The translations under genes and the position numbers were made by a program. DNA of 64,000 bases, from assembly GCF_011038975.1 (NCBI RefSeq), contig NZ_JAAKEC010000016.1:1-64000 (forward strand). The letters are read 5' to 3'. This document shows positions 22,465 to 32,082 of the stretch, one piece after another (the stretch's first letter is position 1; each line of letters opens with the position of its first letter). Below the pieces are notes generated by a model, which searched no databases, had not been told where the DNA came from, and saw only the letters and a program-made list of their open reading frames with translations. Origin of the DNA: Adlercreutzia sp. ZJ176 (GTDB lineage: Bacteria > Actinomycetota > Coriobacteriia > Coriobacteriales > Eggerthellaceae).

Positions 22465-24630
22465 ATGATCCTGCAGACCGAACATATCTCGAAGTCCTAC
22501 GGCGGACGCCAGCTGTTCCGCGACGTCACCTTCCGCCTGGAGGAGTACGACCGCCTGGCGCTCGTGGGCCCCAACGGCGCGGGCAAGACCACGATGCTCA
22601 ACATCATCTCGGGCGAGGACGAGCCCGACGAGGGCCGCATTCTCTTCGCGAAGGGCGCGCGCGTGGGCTACCTCGAGCAGGAGGCCATCGAGATGGGCGT
22701 ACGGCCCATCTTCGACGAGGTCATGTCCTCGCAGGTGGAGGTGCTCGAGGCCGAGCGCCGTCTGCACAAGCTGGAGTCCGAGCTCGGCGAGAGCCCCACG
22801 CCCCAGCAGCTCGCGGCGGCGGGCCGCGCCCGCGACGCGTTCGAGATGCTCGGTGGCTACACCATTGAGGCGAAGGTGCGTGGCGTGCTGTTCGGCCTGG
22901 GCTTCAAGGAAGAGGACATGACGCGCCTGACCAGCGAGTTCTCCGGTGGTTGGCAGATGCGCATCGCGCTGGCGAAGCTGCTCATCCGCAATCCCGAGGT
23001 GCTGTTGCTCGACGAGCCCACCAACCACCTCGACCTGGAGTCGGTGAAGTGGCTCGAGGGATTTTTGCGCTCGTACGCGGGCACGGTTATCGTGGTCAGC
23101 CACGACCGCGCGTTCATGGACAACATGGTGGACCGCGTGGCTGAGATCGACAACGGTGAGGTCATCCTCTACAAGGGCAACTACTCGGCCTACCTGCGCG
23201 CCCGCGCCGAGCGCATCGAGCGGCTGCGCGCCGAGAAGGCCAAGCAGGACGAGGAGATCGCGCACCTCGAGGCGTTCGTCGAGAAGTTCCGCTACAAGGC
23301 CACCAAGGCCAAGCAGGCGCAGGACCGCGAGAAGAAGCTCCTCAAGATCAAGGAGAACCGCATCGTCATCCCCGAGGAGAAGAAGACGGTGCACTTCAAC
23401 TTCCAGCAGCCGCCGCGCACCGGCGACATGGTGGTGCGCGCGCAGGGCCTGCGCAAGCACTACGGCGAGAAGAAGGTCTACGACGGCGCCGACTTCACGA
23501 TGTACCGCGGCGACAAGGTGGCGCTCGTGGGGCCCAACGGCGCGGGCAAGTCTACGCTGCTCAAGATGATTGCGGGCGTGCTCGCGCCCGACGCGGGCAG
23601 CATCGAGTACGGCGTGCACGTGTCGCACACCTACTACGCGCAGCACCAGCTCGAGGAGCTGCACGCGGGCAACACCGTGTTCGAGGAGCTCGACCGCGTG
23701 GCGCCGGGCTGGTCGATCAGCCAGGTGCGCACGCTTTTGGGCGCGTTTCTGTTCGCGGGCGACGACGTGGAGAAGAAGGTGGGCGTGCTCTCGGGCGGCG
23801 AGAAAAGCCGCCTGGCGCTGGCGAAGATGCTCGTGGCACCCAAGCCGCTGCTCTGCCTCGACGAGCCCACCAACCACCTCGACATCTCGAGCGCCGACAT
23901 CCTCGAGCAGGCGCTGCTGCACTTCGAGGGCACGATCCTGTTCATCACGCACGACCGCCACCTCATCCGCAGCGTGGCGAACCGCATCGTGGAGGTGACG
24001 CCGGGCAAGATCACCAACTACGACGGCGACTACGACTACTACTTGTTCAAGTCGGGGCAGCTTGACAACCCCGACCCGGCGGACCGCTCGCTGGTGGACG
24101 AGGTGTTCGAGGGCGAGGGTGCCGCGAAGGGGAGCGCCGCGCGCGGCGGCGTGGCCGGCAGGGTCGCGGGCGCGAAGGGGGGCGCGAGGGCCGCGACGGG
24201 CGCGGGCGGCGCGCAGGCGGGCTCGGCCAGCAAGGCGGGCTCGGGCACGACGGGTGCGCAGGCGAGCGCGAAGATAGCCGCTGCCAAGGCCGCCGACGCC
24301 GCGCTCACGGCTCCGAAGGCGAGCGCGCCGAAGTCCAAGGAGCAGAAGCGCCGCGAGGCCGAGGCGCGCAACCGCGCCTACGCCGCGCTCAAGCACCACC
24401 GCCGCCGCATCGCCGAGCTCGACGCGCAGCTCGAGCGCGACAACGCGCGCATGGCCGAGTTGCTCGAGCTCATGGCCGACCCCGACTTCTACATCAACGA
24501 GAGCGCCTCGTCTGACGCCGTCGCCGAGCACGGCAAGCTCAAGGTGCGCATCGCCGAGGCCGAGGAGGAGTGGTTCATGCTCAACGAGGAGCTCGAAGAG
24601 GAGATGGCCCGTCAGGCGGAGCGCGCCTGA
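22465..24630 (+). CDS. ABC-F family ATPase
   Basis: A 721-residue protein with two ABC domains on one chain and no membrane segments: Walker [14 protein letters not shown] (about 33-45) and [13 protein letters not shown] (about 355). Signatures are [15 protein letters not shown] and [15 protein letters not shown], each followed by [14 protein letters not shown] or [14 protein letters not shown]. An interdomain linker of charged helix separates them. The C-terminus is an Ala/Gly-rich spacer of about 70 residues, then a coiled coil ([20 protein letters not shown]). ABC-F proteins act on ribosomes, as translation factors (Uup, EttA) or as antibiotic-protection proteins. The next gene overlaps by one base (TGATG). 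Confidence 0.93.
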   Translation: MILQTEHISKSYGGRQLFRDVTFRLEEYDRLALVGPNGAGKTTMLNIISGEDEPDEGRILFAKGARVGYLEQEAIEMGVRPIFDEVMSSQVEVLEAERRLHKLESELGESPTPQQLAAAGRARDAFEMLGGYTIEAKVRGVLFGLGFKEEDMTRLTSEFSGGWQMRIALAKLLIRNPEVLLLDEPTNHLDLESVKWLEGFLRSYAGTVIVVSHDRAFMDNMVDRVAEIDNGEVILYKGNYSAYLRARAERIERLRAEKAKQDEEIAHLEAFVEKFRYKATKAKQAQDREKKLLKIKENRIVIPEEKKTVHFNFQQPPRTGDMVVRAQGLRKHYGEKKVYDGADFTMYRGDKVALVGPNGAGKSTLLKMIAGVLAPDAGSIEYGVHVSHTYYAQHQLEELHAGNTVFEELDRVAPGWSISQVRTLLGAFLFAGDDVEKKVGVLSGGEKSRLALAKMLVAPKPLLCLDEPTNHLDISSADILEQALLHFEGTILFITHDRHLIRSVANRIVEVTPGKITNYDGDYDYYLFKSGQLDNPDPADRSLVDEVFEGEGAAKGSAARGGVAGRVAGAKGGARAATGAGGAQAGSASKAGSGTTGAQASAKIAAAKAADAALTAPKASAPKSKEQKRREAEARNRAYAALKHHRRRIAELDAQLERDNARMAELLELMADPDFYINESASSDAVAEHGKLKVRIAEAEEEWFMLNEELEEEMARQAERA

Positions 24631-25091
24631 TGCTGAACGTCGTCTTGGTCGAGCCCGAGATCCCGCAGAACGCGGGCAACGTCGCGCGCACCTGCGCGTG
24701 CGCGGGCGCGCGGCTGCACCTCGTAGAGCCCATGGGTTTCCACGCCACCGAGCGCAACCTCAAGCGCGCGGGCTGCAACTACTGGAACGACGTGGACATC
24801 GAGCGCTGGCCTTGCGCCGAGGCGTTCTTCGAGGCGCATGAGCATGACGAGCTGCACTTGTTCACGGGCGCGGCGACGCGCAGCTACGCCCAGGCGGGCT
24901 TCGGGCCGGATGCCTACCTGGTGTTCGGGCGCGAGAGCCGCGGGCTCGACCCCGCGCTCATCGAGCGCTTCGCCGAGCGCTGCGTGCGCATTCCCTTGCG
25001 CGCGGGCCTCGACTCGCTCAACGTGTCGAACGCCGCCGCCATCGCGGTCTTCGAGGCCCTGCGCCAGCAGGGCTTCCCCGGGCTTGTGTAA
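24630..25091 (+). CDS. trmL: tRNA (cytidine(34)-2'-O)-methyltransferase
   Basis: A 153-residue SPOUT-class methyltransferase: [48 protein letters not shown] and the knot motif RIPLRAGLDSLNVSNAAAIA. It transfers methyl from S-adenosylmethionine to the wobble ribose of tRNA-Leu. Its start overlaps the stop of the ABC-F gene (TGATG), so the two are coupled. Confidence 0.93.
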   Translation: MLNVVLVEPEIPQNAGNVARTCACAGARLHLVEPMGFHATERNLKRAGCNYWNDVDIERWPCAEAFFEAHEHDELHLFTGAATRSYAQAGFGPDAYLVFGRESRGLDPALIERFAERCVRIPLRAGLDSLNVSNAAAIAVFEALRQQGFPGLV

Positions 25092-25250
25092 GGTGTGGCG
25101 TAGGGGGATGGTGCAGCGCATGGGGATGGGGCTTCCCCCCTCGCGTCACCCCGGGTGAGCTTTCCCTCTCTGTATCGCCTTGGATAGGCGTTCCCCTCCC
25201 CGTGTCATCCTGAGCGTCCTATATCATCCTGGGTGGGCGTCCCCCTTCCT

Positions 25251-25378
25251 GTGTCATCCTGAGCGAGCGAAGCGAGTCGAAGGATCTGGCCCCGGGCACG
25301 ATGTGCTTGCATGCGCAGCCCACGTGCGGCCAGATCCTTCGACTCCGCGCCCTGCGGGCGCTCCGCTCAGGATGACAC
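25251..25378. repeat. Dispersed palindromic repeat, complete copy
   Basis: The left arm begins gtgtcatcctgagcgagcga and ends gtcgaaggatctggcc. The right arm begins ggccagatccttcgactc and ends gctcaggatgacac. The inner 36 bases are a loop. Two internal sub-arms also pair with themselves (CGCGCCCTGCGGGCGCTCC). The arms swap content in the copy at 48602-48728. Confidence 0.85.
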
Positions 25379-25390
25379 GTAATAGCAACC

Positions 25391-25510
25391 AGCTGCCCGG
25401 GATGACGCACGGGAGCAACTTGCTGCCCGGGACGACGCGCAGGAGCAGCCTGCTGCTCGGAATGGCGTGGGAAGGCGGCCAGCTGCCCGGGATGGCGCGA
25501 GGGGTGAACG
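25391..25510. repeat. Four degenerate 30-bp tandem units
   Basis: Each 30-bp unit begins AGCTGCCCGGGATG or a close variant (TGCTGCCCGGGACG, TGCTGCTCGGAATG, AGCTGCCCGGGATG). It seems related to the GATGACAC end of the adjacent dispersed repeat. Confidence 0.7.
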
Positions 25511-25717
25511 CAAGCGCGTGTGTCCGCGTCATGATGCGTGGGAGCGCCCAAGCCTCGTGGCATTGAAAGCAAGCGCGTTAGCGCTGAGCACTTTCACGGC
25601 AGGTGCTCTGAATGGCATGAGGGAGCGCGCATTGCTCAAGCGGGTTTATGTGCGTTTCACGCCCCGTATGCGGGCTGGTGGGCGCGCGGGCGTGCGCATG
25701 AGCTAAACTTACACGCC

Positions 25718-26398
25718 ATGGACACCAACTACCTCATCTACATCATCTGCTCCATCTTGAGCTTCGTGCCGGCGCTCGTGCTGCACGAGGTGGCGCACGG
25801 CTTCGCGGCCTACAAGCTCGGCGACCCTACGGCCAAGCGCGCCGGGCGCCTCTCGCTCAACCCCGCGAAGCACATCGACCCGTTCGGCACGGTGCTTCTG
25901 CCGCTCATGCTCATGGTGCTCAACTGGCCCATCTTCGGCTACGCGAAGCCGGTGCCGTACAATCCCACGTACTTCAAGGACCCGCGCAAGGGCGACTTCA
26001 TCGTGGGCCTCGCGGGCCCGTGCGCGAACCTCGTGATGGCGGGCGCGGCGGCGCTTCTGGCCCACGCGCTCTTCGGCGTGGCGCCGGACCTTCTGGGAAA
26101 CGAGGCGTTCCAGTACTTCTACCTGATGTTCTTGCCCATGTTCGCGCTGATCAACCTGTACCTCATGTTCTTCAACCTGCTGCCCATCCCGCCGCTTGAC
26201 GGCTCGTCCATCTTCGCGCTCCTCATCCCGCGCGCGTACCTGCCGAAGTACTACGAGATCCAGCGCTACGCATTCCCCATCTTCATGATCGCTGTCGTGG
26301 TGGTCCCGTACGTGTTCAACTTCAACCCGTTCTCCTGGTATCTGGATCTCACGGCGTGCAACCTGGCCAACCTGATGTTCCCGTTCCGCGTGGCGTAA
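25718..26398 (+). CDS. Site-2 protease (M50) family zinc metalloprotease
   Basis: A 226-residue multispan membrane protein. The HEXXH motif is LHEVAHGF (around residue 24) in a predicted helix, and a later NLLPIPPLDGS provides the third zinc ligand aspartate. LSLNPAKHIDPFGTVLLPLM is a conserved family segment. Such proteases cut membrane-anchored regulators; this short, PDZ-less type is found in many bacteria beside scpA, as here. ATG 25718 begins the conserved start; the upstream frame is not conserved. Confidence 0.9.
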   Translation: MDTNYLIYIICSILSFVPALVLHEVAHGFAAYKLGDPTAKRAGRLSLNPAKHIDPFGTVLLPLMLMVLNWPIFGYAKPVPYNPTYFKDPRKGDFIVGLAGPCANLVMAGAAALLAHALFGVAPDLLGNEAFQYFYLMFLPMFALINLYLMFFNLLPIPPLDGSSIFALLIPRAYLPKYYEIQRYAFPIFMIAVVVVPYVFNFNPFSWYLDLTACNLANLMFPFRVA

Positions 26399-26417
26399 AG
26401 GGGGCGTCGGGGACCGC

Positions 26418-27209
26418 ATGTCGTACAAGGTGCGCATTGACAGCTTCGAGGGTCCGTTTGACCTGCTGCTCTACCTCGTGAGCCGCCAGAAGGTGGACAT
26501 CGGGGCCATCTCGATCACCGAGATCGCCGACCAGTACCTCGAGGAGGTGTCCCACATGGACCGCCTCGACCTGGACGTGGCGAGCGACTTTCTGCTGGTG
26601 GCCTCCACGCTGCTCGAGATCAAGGCGCAGAGCCTCATCCCGCGCGATCGCACCGAACTCGACGACGAGCTGGCGGAGCTCGCGCCCTCCGAGGCGCGCG
26701 ACCTGCTCGTCGAGCGGCTGGTGGAGTACAAGAAGTACAAGAACGCGGCGGGCGCGCTGCATGCGCGGCTCATCGCCGAGGGGCGCATGCACGTGCGTCC
26801 CTTCGGGCCTGACGCGAGCTTTCTGGGGCTCATGCCGGACTTCCTGGCCGGCGTGAGCGTCGACGCGCTCGGGCTTTTGGCCGCGCGCGCCATGGCGCGC
26901 CGCGAGGTGTTCCTGCTGGAGAGCGAGCACATCGCCGCGAAGCCCATCCCGGTCGAGGTGCACGTGCGCGCCATCCACCAGCGCATCGTGAACCGCAAGC
27001 ACCTGCGCTTCTCGGACTTGGTGAGCGCCGAGACGCCGCCCGAGGTGGTGGTCGTCACGTTTCTGGCGATCCTCGAGCTGTACAAGCGCTCCATGGTGCG
27101 GCTCGAGCAGCCCGAGACGTTCGGCGACATCGCGATCGACTACATCGAGGGCTCGGGCGAGCTGAACCTGGTGGGCGAAGACGCGCTCACGTCGGTGGGA
27201 GAGGAGTAG
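26418..27209 (+). CDS. scpA: Segregation and condensation protein A (kleisin)
   Basis: A 263-residue ScpA with the classical opening SYKVRIDSFEGPFDLLLYLV, SRQKVDIGAISITEIADQYL. The N-terminal helical domain grips the SMC neck, and the C-terminal winged helix (about 190-250) binds the SMC head. It acts with ScpB and SMC in chromosome organisation. It is followed by scpB after two bases. Confidence 0.95.
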   Translation: MSYKVRIDSFEGPFDLLLYLVSRQKVDIGAISITEIADQYLEEVSHMDRLDLDVASDFLLVASTLLEIKAQSLIPRDRTELDDELAELAPSEARDLLVERLVEYKKYKNAAGALHARLIAEGRMHVRPFGPDASFLGLMPDFLAGVSVDALGLLAARAMARREVFLLESEHIAAKPIPVEVHVRAIHQRIVNRKHLRFSDLVSAETPPEVVVVTFLAILELYKRSMVRLEQPETFGDIAIDYIEGSGELNLVGEDALTSVGEE

Positions 27210-27211
27210 CC

Positions 27212-28102
27212 ATGTTCCAAGGACTTCAAGCTGACCAGGTCAGAGGCGCGGTCGAGGCCCTGCTCTTCGTCACCGATGAGCCGGTGGGCACCATCACGTT
27301 GGCCGAGATGCTCGAGTGCGACGTCGCGCTCGTGGAGGACGCGCTCGTAAGCCTGCGCAACGCGCTCGAGTTCGAGAACCGCGGCATCCAGCTGCGCGAG
27401 GTGGCGGGCGGATGGCGGCTGTTCACGCACCCGGCCTACCACGAGCTGATCGAGAAGTACGTGCTGTCGTGGGACACGCGCAAGCTGTCGGCGGCGGCTA
27501 TGGAGACGCTCGCCATCGTGGCTTATACGCAGCCGGTCACGCGCGCGGGTGTGGCGAGCGTGCGCGGCGTGAACTCCGACAGCTCCATCAACTCGCTGGT
27601 GGAGAAGGGGCTTCTGCGCGAGGTGGGCACGGCCGACACGCCGGGCAACCCCGTGCTCTACGGCACCACGCGCGGCTTTCTGGAGAGGTTCGGCCTGCGC
27701 TCCGTGGCCGACCTGCCGGATCTGGCCGACTTCGCGCCCGACGAGGAGACGCGGCGGCTGATCATGCAGCGTCTGAGCGCCACGCGCGACGACGCGGCGG
27801 TGTCCGACGCGCAGGCGCGCGCCATGGCCGAGGCGCTCGTGTACGGCGACGAGGAGGACGGCCCGGACGCGGGCGTGCCTGCGGGCGGCGAAGAGGCTGA
27901 GGGCGGTGCGGAAGCTGCGAGCGCGGTGGACGTCCCAGGCGCTGCGGGCGGTGTGAACGTGCCGGGTGTCGCGGGTGCGCCGGGAGCTGCGTCCACGGGC
28001 CGGTCGACCGAGGCCATGTTCGCCGAAGCCATCGCGAGCACGCTCGGCGTGGTCGACAAGATCGACTTCGACGCCCTCGTTTTCGAAACCGATGACGAAT
28101 AA
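27212..28102 (+). CDS. scpB: Segregation and condensation protein B
   Basis: A 296-residue protein. Residues 7-185 contain two winged-helix domains (AVEALLFVTDEPVGTITLAE, LSAAAMETLAIVAYTQPVTR, GLLREVGTADTPGNPVLYGT) matching ScpB. The C-terminal 100 residues are a Gly/Ala/acidic extension, probably disordered, ending DKIDFDALVFETDDE. ScpB dimers bind the middle of ScpA. The stop is 13 bases before a 26-bp inverted repeat. Confidence 0.94.
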   Translation: MFQGLQADQVRGAVEALLFVTDEPVGTITLAEMLECDVALVEDALVSLRNALEFENRGIQLREVAGGWRLFTHPAYHELIEKYVLSWDTRKLSAAAMETLAIVAYTQPVTRAGVASVRGVNSDSSINSLVEKGLLREVGTADTPGNPVLYGTTRGFLERFGLRSVADLPDLADFAPDEETRRLIMQRLSATRDDAAVSDAQARAMAEALVYGDEEDGPDAGVPAGGEEAEGGAEAASAVDVPGAAGGVNVPGVAGAPGAASTGRSTEAMFAEAIASTLGVVDKIDFDALVFETDDE

Positions 28103-28114
28103 CTGCGAGCAGAG

Positions 28115-28288
28115 GTGCGAGAAACACGCGATCTGATACCGCGTGAGAGCGTCTTGGCATGCCTTCGTCGTATTATCTTGTAGAGAGAATGGTTCTGGCC
28201 AGGTGTTTGTTTTCGACATAATTGCATGGGTGGAGGTCGACGGCGTCATTTTGGCTCGCGACGGTATCAGATCGCGTGTTTCTCGCAC
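28115..28288. mobile_element. 174-bp element with perfect 26-bp terminal inverted repeats
   Basis: Bases 28115-28140 (from gtgcgagaaacacgcgat to gatacc) are the exact reverse complement of 28263-28288. The 122 bases between are AT-richer than their neighbours. They include TTGGCA and TATTAT promoter-like hexamers and no protein-coding frame of note. No clear target-site duplication flanks the arms. Options are a MITE-type miniature element, an invertible promoter segment (inverton) or a terminator-like structure. It separates scpB from rluB in an otherwise uninterrupted operon. Confidence 0.6.
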
Positions 28289-28327
28289 GTCAGGCGCCTC
28301 CAACTTGCATTCTAAGGGTGGTGCCCG

Positions 28328-29164
28328 GTGAATGAGATGCGCTTGCAGAAGTTCCTGGCGCGCGCGGGGGTGGCCTCGCGGCGCGGGTCCGAGGAGCTCA
28401 TCAGCGCCGGGCGCGTGCGCGTGAACGGCGCGTGCGTGACTGAGCTGGGCAGCAAGGTGGACGCCGACGTTGACGCGGTGGAGGTCGACGGCGTGCGCGT
28501 GGAGCTGCCGCGCGAGAGCGTGACCCTCATGCTGCACAAGCCCGCGGGCTACGTGACCACCATGTCCGACCCGCAGGGGCGCCCGACCGTCGCCGAGCTC
28601 GTGCCGGCGGGGGAGGGCCGCTTCGCGGGGCTCTACCCGGTAGGGCGCCTCGACGCCGACACCACGGGGCTTCTGCTCTTCTCCACCGACGGCGAGCTGG
28701 GCAACGCGCTCCTGCACCCGCGCCGGCACGTGACCAAGCGCTACGTGGCGCTCGTGGAGGGCGCGCCCGGCGCGCGCGACGTCGAGCGGCTGCGCCGCGG
28801 CGTGCAGCTTTCCGACGGCATGACGCTTCCGGCCGAGGTGTCTGTGCTTGAGGGGAAGGCGGCGAAGCGCGCCGCGGCGCTCATCGGCGAGGGGCGCGCT
28901 TCGAGCGGGAACGCCCGCCGGCACACGGGCAAGCGCTCGCGCGCGGCCCTCGAGCGCGCCGGCGCGTGCAGCTACGTGGAGGTGGGCCTGCGCGAGGGGC
29001 GCAAGCGCCAGGTGCGCCGCATGCTCGAGGCAGTGGGCTGCCCCGTGGTGGCCTTGCACCGCGCGACGTTCGGCCCGCTTGAGCTGGGGAATCTTCCCCG
29101 CGGGCAGTGGCGTGAGCTTACGGGCGACGAGGTGGCGGCGCTGCGGGAGGCCGTGCGGGGGTAG
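28328..29164 (+). CDS. rluB: 23S rRNA pseudouridine synthase, RsuA/RluB family
   Basis: A 278-residue protein. The N-terminal S4 domain (MRLQKFLARAGVASRRGSEE, LISAGRVRVNG) recognises RNA. The catalytic domain has YPVGRLDADTTGLLLFSTDG, whose Asp attacks the uracil, and LREGRKRQVRRMLEAVGCPV. A 20-residue basic insert around 195 is unusual. GTG 28328 begins the conserved start; ATG 28337 is an alternative. Confidence 0.93.
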   Translation: MNEMRLQKFLARAGVASRRGSEELISAGRVRVNGACVTELGSKVDADVDAVEVDGVRVELPRESVTLMLHKPAGYVTTMSDPQGRPTVAELVPAGEGRFAGLYPVGRLDADTTGLLLFSTDGELGNALLHPRRHVTKRYVALVEGAPGARDVERLRRGVQLSDGMTLPAEVSVLEGKAAKRAAALIGEGRASSGNARRHTGKRSRAALERAGACSYVEVGLREGRKRQVRRMLEAVGCPVVALHRATFGPLELGNLPRGQWRELTGDEVAALREAVRG

Positions 29165-29384
29165 GGCTTCGACGTGGGGCTTCGCTGCCGCGCCCTGGCG
29201 CGCCTGGGGGCGGCGGGGCACAGCCCGCTGGCTGACGCTCTCAGCGCCTCGGCGCGCTCGCCGACCGCCGCGGCATGGGCCGCGTGGGAATTCGCGTCGC
29301 TTTCGTCCGTTCACCTTCCAAACGTATACAATACTGTCACGCTCAAAGCGAGTTCAAGACTAAGCAAGAGGAAGCACCACCTTT

Positions 29385-30701
29385 ATGCCTGACCAGACTC
29401 AACCCACGTCCGCGCCGGCAGGCGCGAGCGCCCCGGACGCCCCGGGCGCCGCATCAGCGGCGATGCCCGCGCTCACGGGCGCCGCAGCATCCGCGCCGGC
29501 GGCTACCGCGGCATCCGCGCCTGCCGGCGCGGCGCATGGCGACCCGCAGCGCGAGACGCCGTTTCGCTTCGTCGCCGTCATCGGCCTCGGCCTCATCGGC
29601 GCGTCGTTCGCCGCGGCCGTGCGCGCCGCCTACCCTGACGTCACCGTGTTCGGCGTCGACGTCGACGGGCGCACCTGCGTGGTGGCCGAGGAGCGCGCAT
29701 GGGTGACGCGCGCCACGCGCCCCGACGACCCCGCGTTCGAGCAGTTCATCCGCACATCCTGCGACCTCGCGGTCATCGCCACGCCGGTTGCCGCCGTCGA
29801 CGACTACCTGCGCCGCCTCGCCGCGTGGGGCTTCCGCGGCGTGCTCACCGACACCGTCTCCACCAAGGCGCACATCCTCGAGGCCGCCGCGAGCATCCTG
29901 CCCGCGCCGCAGAACTACGTGCCGGGCCACCCCATGGCCGGCTCAGAGCATAACGGCATCGACGGCGCGCGCAGCGACCTGTTCAAGGGCGCGAACTGGA
30001 TCCTCTGCCCCGACGAGCAGACCGTCCCCGAGCACTTCCAAAAGCTCCACGAGCTCATCACAGGCGGCATCGAGGCGCGCGTGGTGTCGCTGCGCCGCGA
30101 GGAGCACGATCGCGCCGTGGCCATCGTGAGCCACGTGCCGCACATGGTGGCGTCCTCGCTCGTGAACCTGGCGTGCCGCCACGCCGATGACTCCCAGGCC
30201 CTCATGCGCCTGGCTGCGGGCGGCTTCAAGGACACCACGCGCATCGCCGCGGGCTCGCCGAAGCTGTGGTGCGGCATCGCGTTCGACAACGCCGAGGCGC
30301 TCTCAGACGGGCTCGCCGAGATGCAGGGCATCATCGGCTCGTTCGCCACGGCGCTCGCCGAGGGCGACCGCGAGGGATTCACGCGCCTGCTCGCGGAGGC
30401 GTCAGACGCGCGCCGCGCGCTGCCGGCGGCCTGGGTGCCCTCCACCGAGAAGCTGCTCGAGGTGCGCATCCCCATGGTCAACCGCACCGGCGTGGTGGCC
30501 GAGGTGACCACCATCGCCAGCTCGGTCGGGTGCAACATCCAGTCCATCGACATCGACCACATCTCCGAGGGCAACGCCGTGCTCTCCCTCATCCTCACCG
30601 ACGAAGGCGATATCGGCCAGCTCTCGTTCCAGCTGATCACCGCTGGTTTCTCGGTATCGTTCAGTCCCTTGAGCCCGAAGGAGCACGCGCATGTCGACTA
30701 A
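29385..30701 (+). CDS. tyrA: Prephenate dehydrogenase
   Basis: A 438-residue protein. Residues 1-57 are an Ala/Pro/Gly-rich low-complexity extension. The Rossmann domain (VAVIGLGLIGASFAAAVRAA) and the helical domain (YVPGHPMAGSEHNGIDGARS, AAGGFKDTTRIAAGSPKLWC) are those of TyrA. A C-terminal ACT domain (VRIPMVNRTGVVAEVTTIAS, VGCNIQSIDIDHISEGNAVL) is probably the tyrosine feedback site. It converts prephenate to 4-hydroxyphenylpyruvate for tyrosine. The stop region overlaps aroA by 11 bases. Confidence 0.95.
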   Translation: MPDQTQPTSAPAGASAPDAPGAASAAMPALTGAAASAPAATAASAPAGAAHGDPQRETPFRFVAVIGLGLIGASFAAAVRAAYPDVTVFGVDVDGRTCVVAEERAWVTRATRPDDPAFEQFIRTSCDLAVIATPVAAVDDYLRRLAAWGFRGVLTDTVSTKAHILEAAASILPAPQNYVPGHPMAGSEHNGIDGARSDLFKGANWILCPDEQTVPEHFQKLHELITGGIEARVVSLRREEHDRAVAIVSHVPHMVASSLVNLACRHADDSQALMRLAAGGFKDTTRIAAGSPKLWCGIAFDNAEALSDGLAEMQGIIGSFATALAEGDREGFTRLLAEASDARRALPAAWVPSTEKLLEVRIPMVNRTGVVAEVTTIASSVGCNIQSIDIDHISEGNAVLSLILTDEGDIGQLSFQLITAGFSVSFSPLSPKEHAHVD

Positions 30702-32079
30702 GCTCTCAACCACGTCCGCGCCCGGGGCGCCCGCCGCGCCCGCCTCGTCCGCAACGCCCGCCGCGACCCTCATCAGCCCGCTTCCCGGCCCGCTGCGCGG
30801 CAGCGTCACCGTGCCCGGCGACAAGTCCATCTCGCACCGCGCGGTGCTGTTCAGCGCCATGGCCGAGGGCACGTCCACCGTGAGCGGCGTGCTCGACTCC
30901 GAGGACGTGCGCTCGTCGCTCGCCGCCGTGCGCGCGCTCGGCGCGCAGGCTGACCTCGAGAAGCAGCCCGACGGCTCGCTGGCGGGCACCATCACCGGCT
31001 GGGGCGCGAAGGGCCCCTCCCAGCCCGACGGGCCCATCGACTGCGGGAACTCCGGCACCACGGCGCGCCTGCTCATGGGCGTCTTGGCCCCGTGGGACAT
31101 CCGCGTGGAGCTCACGGGCGACGAGTCGCTGTGCCGCCGCCCCATGCGCCGCATCACCGCGCCGCTCATGAAGATGGGCGCGCACTTCGACCCCGCGGGC
31201 AAGGAGACGCTGCCCATCACGGAGGTGGGCACGCGCTCGCTGCGCGCGCTCACCTATGACGCACCCATGGCATCAGCCCAGCTCAAGACCTCTGTTCTGC
31301 TCGCAGGCGTGTTCGCCGAGGGCACCACCACCCTAAACGAGCCCGCGCCCTCACGCAACCACACCGAGCTCATGCTGCCCGAGTACGGCGTGCCCACCAC
31401 GGCCGGCACGCGCGTGGCGAGCGTGCAGGGCCCGGCCGCTATGCGCGCGAGCGCGGTGGCGGTGCCGGGCGACCCCTCCTCGGCGGCCTTCATCGCGGTG
31501 GCGGCGCTGCTTTCGCGCGGCAGCAGCGTGACCATCGAGAACGTGAGCCTCAACCCGGCGCGCATCGGGTTCGTGCGCACGCTCGAGCGCATGGGCGCCG
31601 AGATCGCCACGCACCGCGAGGGCTGCGCGGGCAAGGAGCCCTCCGGCAGCATCCACGTGGAGCACACGCCCGCGCTGCGCGGCTGCGAGGTGCCCTCGCA
31701 GCACATCGCCTCCATCATCGACGAGATCCCCGTGCTCTCGCTCGTGGCGGCGCACGCGCGCGGCGTCACGGTGTTCAAGGGCGTCTCCGAGCTGCGCGTG
31801 AAGGAGTCGAACCGCCTGGCCGCCATCATCGAGGGGCTCGGGCTTCTCGGCGTCGACGCGTGGGAGGAGGGCGACGACCTCTGCATCGAGGGCGACCCGC
31901 AGCTCGAGGTGCCGCGCGGCCTCACGTTCGCCACGCGCGGCGACCACCGCCTCGCCATGACGTGGGCGCTCGCGGGCCTCGTGGGCGACGTCCCAGTATC
32001 CGTCGAGGACTTCGCGTGCGTGGCCGTGAGCTTCCCCGAGTTCCTCGCCACCATGCAGAAGCTGGCAGACAAGGAGTAG
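30691..32079 (+). CDS. aroA: 3-phosphoshikimate 1-carboxyvinyltransferase (EPSP synthase)
   Basis: A 462-residue enzyme of the shikimate pathway that joins shikimate-3-phosphate and phosphoenolpyruvate. Motifs: VPGDKSISHRAVLFSAMAEG, CGNSGTTARLLMGVL, VPGDPSSAAFIAVAALLSRG, ELRVKESNRLAAI and ATRGDHRLAMTWALAG. The N-terminus has a 30-residue Ala/Pro-rich extension. It overlaps tyrA and is followed three bases later by cmk, an order seen in several actinobacteria. Confidence 0.97.
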   Translation: MSTKLSTTSAPGAPAAPASSATPAATLISPLPGPLRGSVTVPGDKSISHRAVLFSAMAEGTSTVSGVLDSEDVRSSLAAVRALGAQADLEKQPDGSLAGTITGWGAKGPSQPDGPIDCGNSGTTARLLMGVLAPWDIRVELTGDESLCRRPMRRITAPLMKMGAHFDPAGKETLPITEVGTRSLRALTYDAPMASAQLKTSVLLAGVFAEGTTTLNEPAPSRNHTELMLPEYGVPTTAGTRVASVQGPAAMRASAVAVPGDPSSAAFIAVAALLSRGSSVTIENVSLNPARIGFVRTLERMGAEIATHREGCAGKEPSGSIHVEHTPALRGCEVPSQHIASIIDEIPVLSLVAAHARGVTVFKGVSELRVKESNRLAAIIEGLGLLGVDAWEEGDDLCIEGDPQLEVPRGLTFATRGDHRLAMTWALAGLVGDVPVSVEDFACVAVSFPEFLATMQKLADKE

Positions 32080-32082
32080 AAG

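Larger units (their letters stand above)
25092..25717. other. Intergenic repeat region
   Basis: No gene is seen. It holds fragments of the dispersed palindrome family, one complete copy at 25251-25378 and, immediately after, four degenerate 30-bp tandem units (25391-25510). The remaining 200 bases before the next gene carry no recognised signals except GC-rich sequence. Confidence 0.7.

Noticed and set aside
21349-24531. 1060-codon minus-strand frame over the ABC-F gene
   Set aside because: It is an antisense shadow of high-GC sequence and runs through the ABC-F and GH5 genes without any domain.
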